From positions 1 to 15,247 of the forward strand of contig JAEYNI010000200.1 of NCBI GenBank assembly GCA_023412635.1: 15,247 nt of DNA, written 5' to 3'. Origin of the DNA: Bacillota bacterium. Its GTDB lineage: Bacteria; Bacillota; Clostridia; Acetivibrionales; DSM-1351. The notes under the pieces were generated by a model, which did not search any database, was not told the DNA's origin, and was given only the letters and a program-made list of their open reading frames with translations. The position numbers and the translations under genes are program-made. Positions 14,218-15,247 of the stretch are shown piece by piece (within the stretch, counting starts at the first letter, position 1; every line of letters begins with the position of its first letter).

Positions 14218-15247
14218 TTGCATAATATTTTTTACTCCGGAAAAAGAATATATAAAATAATAATTACCTTTGTATTGATACTTGTACTACTTACAGCATC
14301 AACCTTTGTTGTAAATAACGATAGCAATCGGACATTTTTAGTAACCTCTGATTCCACTGACTCAAAAGAACAGAAAAAGTTTATTAAATGGGTTGAGTTC
14401 AATGCATGTTATTCTGCCATGGAAAAAGCTCTCACTCTTGACGTAAAATCCTACGGCAAGGACGTAAAATTGAATTGGGTGGAACTGTTGGCCTACCTGG
14501 CAACTAAATTTGGAGGAGATTTTGAAAAATATAAATCCAAGGATATGGATGAGCTTGTTTCAAAGCTCAATAACGGTCAGACAATGGAGCAGTTGACCGA
14601 AAAAATGAAATACTACAATTATTATTATGAAGCTTATAATGCAATTCTCGGCAATTTTGTCGGCGAATATGAAATTCAGGTTAAAGATTCTGACAGCGAT
14701 GGAGGAATGAAATGGGAAAAGAAATATGGTTTGAAGGTATTTTCACCAATTGCCAGGGGCTATAGCTTCAGCCATTATGATGACTTCGGCAGCGGTCGTA
14801 CTTTCGGATATGCCAGAAAGCACCTTGGAAACGATCTTATGGGCTCAATTGGAACGCCTATCATGGCGGTTGAGTCAGGAATTGTTGAAGTAATGGGCTG
14901 GAACATGTATGGCGGTTGGAGAATTGGAATCAGGAGCTTTGACCAGAAGAGATACTATTATTATGCCCATCTGAGGAAGGACAGACCCTTCCACTCCGAC
15001 ATGTATGAGGGGAAAATTGTTAAGGCCGGGGAGGTCATAGGTTACCTGGGTATGACCGGTTACAGCACCAGGGAAAATGTAAATAACATCACCACCCCCC
15101 ACCTGCATTTCGGTATGCAGATCATTTTTGACGAGTCACAAAAGGAATGTGTAAATGAGCTTTGGATTAATGTATATGAAATTGTAAACCTTTTGCAGAA
15201 AAACAGGTCAGCTGTGGTTAAGGATGAGGAAACCCGTGACTACTACA
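14218..15247 (+). CDS. Membrane-anchored M23 family metallopeptidase, 3' end outside window
   Basis: The frame starts at TTG (14218-14220), directly after an in-frame stop, with AGGTGG 7 nt upstream, and stays open to the window end (343 codons). Residues about 12-32 form one hydrophobic anchor, so the enzyme should face the cell wall and cut peptidoglycan cross-bridges or stem peptides. A helical, uncharacterised region (about 50-165) precedes the LytM-type M23 domain (about 180-310). Zinc ligands are H202 and D206 (HLGND) and H297 of PHLHF. H295 of the same motif and H251 (YYYAHL) match the catalytic histidines of LytM, so the enzyme looks active. Its C-terminus is not seen. It is divergent from the amino acid operon. 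A role in cell-wall growth or sporulation is possible, but the sequence does not decide. Confidence 0.85.
   Translation, partial: MHNIFYSGKRIYKIIITFVLILVLLTASTFVVNNDSNRTFLVTSDSTDSKEQKKFIKWVEFNACYSAMEKALTLDVKSYGKDVKLNWVELLAYLATKFGGDFEKYKSKDMDELVSKLNNGQTMEQLTEKMKYYNYYYEAYNAILGNFVGEYEIQVKDSDSDGGMKWEKKYGLKVFSPIARGYSFSHYDDFGSGRTFGYARKHLGNDLMGSIGTPIMAVESGIVEVMGWNMYGGWRIGIRSFDQKRYYYYAHLRKDRPFHSDMYEGKIVKAGEVIGYLGMTGYSTRENVNNITTPHLHFGMQIIFDESQKECVNELWINVYEIVNLLQKNRSAVVKDEETRDYY

Noticed and set aside
14875..15108. Minus-strand open frame of 77 codons
   Set aside because: It lies opposite the conserved M23 catalytic domain and shows no recognisable protein features.

Overview
The window reads as chromosome of a low-GC, cellulolytic-type Clostridia, most likely of the Ruminiclostridium/Clostridium cellulolyticum kind. 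This is inferred from the AT-rich DNA, strong GGAGG ribosome sites, lipoprotein signal peptides, an S-layer-anchored GH10 xylanase, and Clostridia-style transporter operons. No rRNA, tRNA, CRISPR array, phage gene or transposase gene was seen.

Layout. Bases 1-117 are the 3' end of a cupin-domain gene on the + strand. It faces, across a shared perfect hairpin terminator, a very large minus-strand gene (202-4566). That gene encodes a secreted modular enzyme: signal peptide, two CBM22-like modules, GH10, Ig-like and repeat modules, an unidentified region, and three SLH repeats. Upstream of it lies a complete minus-strand polyamine uptake operon (9578 down to 4836): XRE-cupin regulator, potA, potB, potC, potD, closed by its own terminator. 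Divergent from this operon are a MerR-family regulator (9820-10212) and an EFR1-type flavodoxin/ferredoxin protein (10381-11172). The latter has a promoter with the long 20-bp spacer typical of MerR-controlled genes. A polar amino acid ABC operon on the minus strand (13698 down to 11156) follows in the order binding protein, permease, ATPase; its last gene overlaps the end of the EFR1 gene tail to tail. At the right edge a membrane-anchored M23 peptidase begins at a TTG codon (14218) and runs off the window.

The most unusual feature is a pair of related, hairpin-rich elements on the minus strand. One (7583-7878) splits potA from potB. The other (13699-13907) lies directly before the amino acid binding-protein gene. 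They share a block of about 126 nt (5 substitutions and a 2-nt indel by eye) and a 38-nt end that carries the ribosome site of the downstream gene. In two stems they differ by compensatory changes. Each also contains a perfect 10-nt complement to its own Shine-Dalgarno region, which overlaps a competing local hairpin. They may be structured leader RNAs, small mobile repeats, or mobile repeats acting as translational switches; the sequence alone does not decide.

Together the genes suggest a plant-wall degrader that displays a xylan-active enzyme on its surface and scavenges polyamines and amino acids, with the two uptake systems linked by the shared element.
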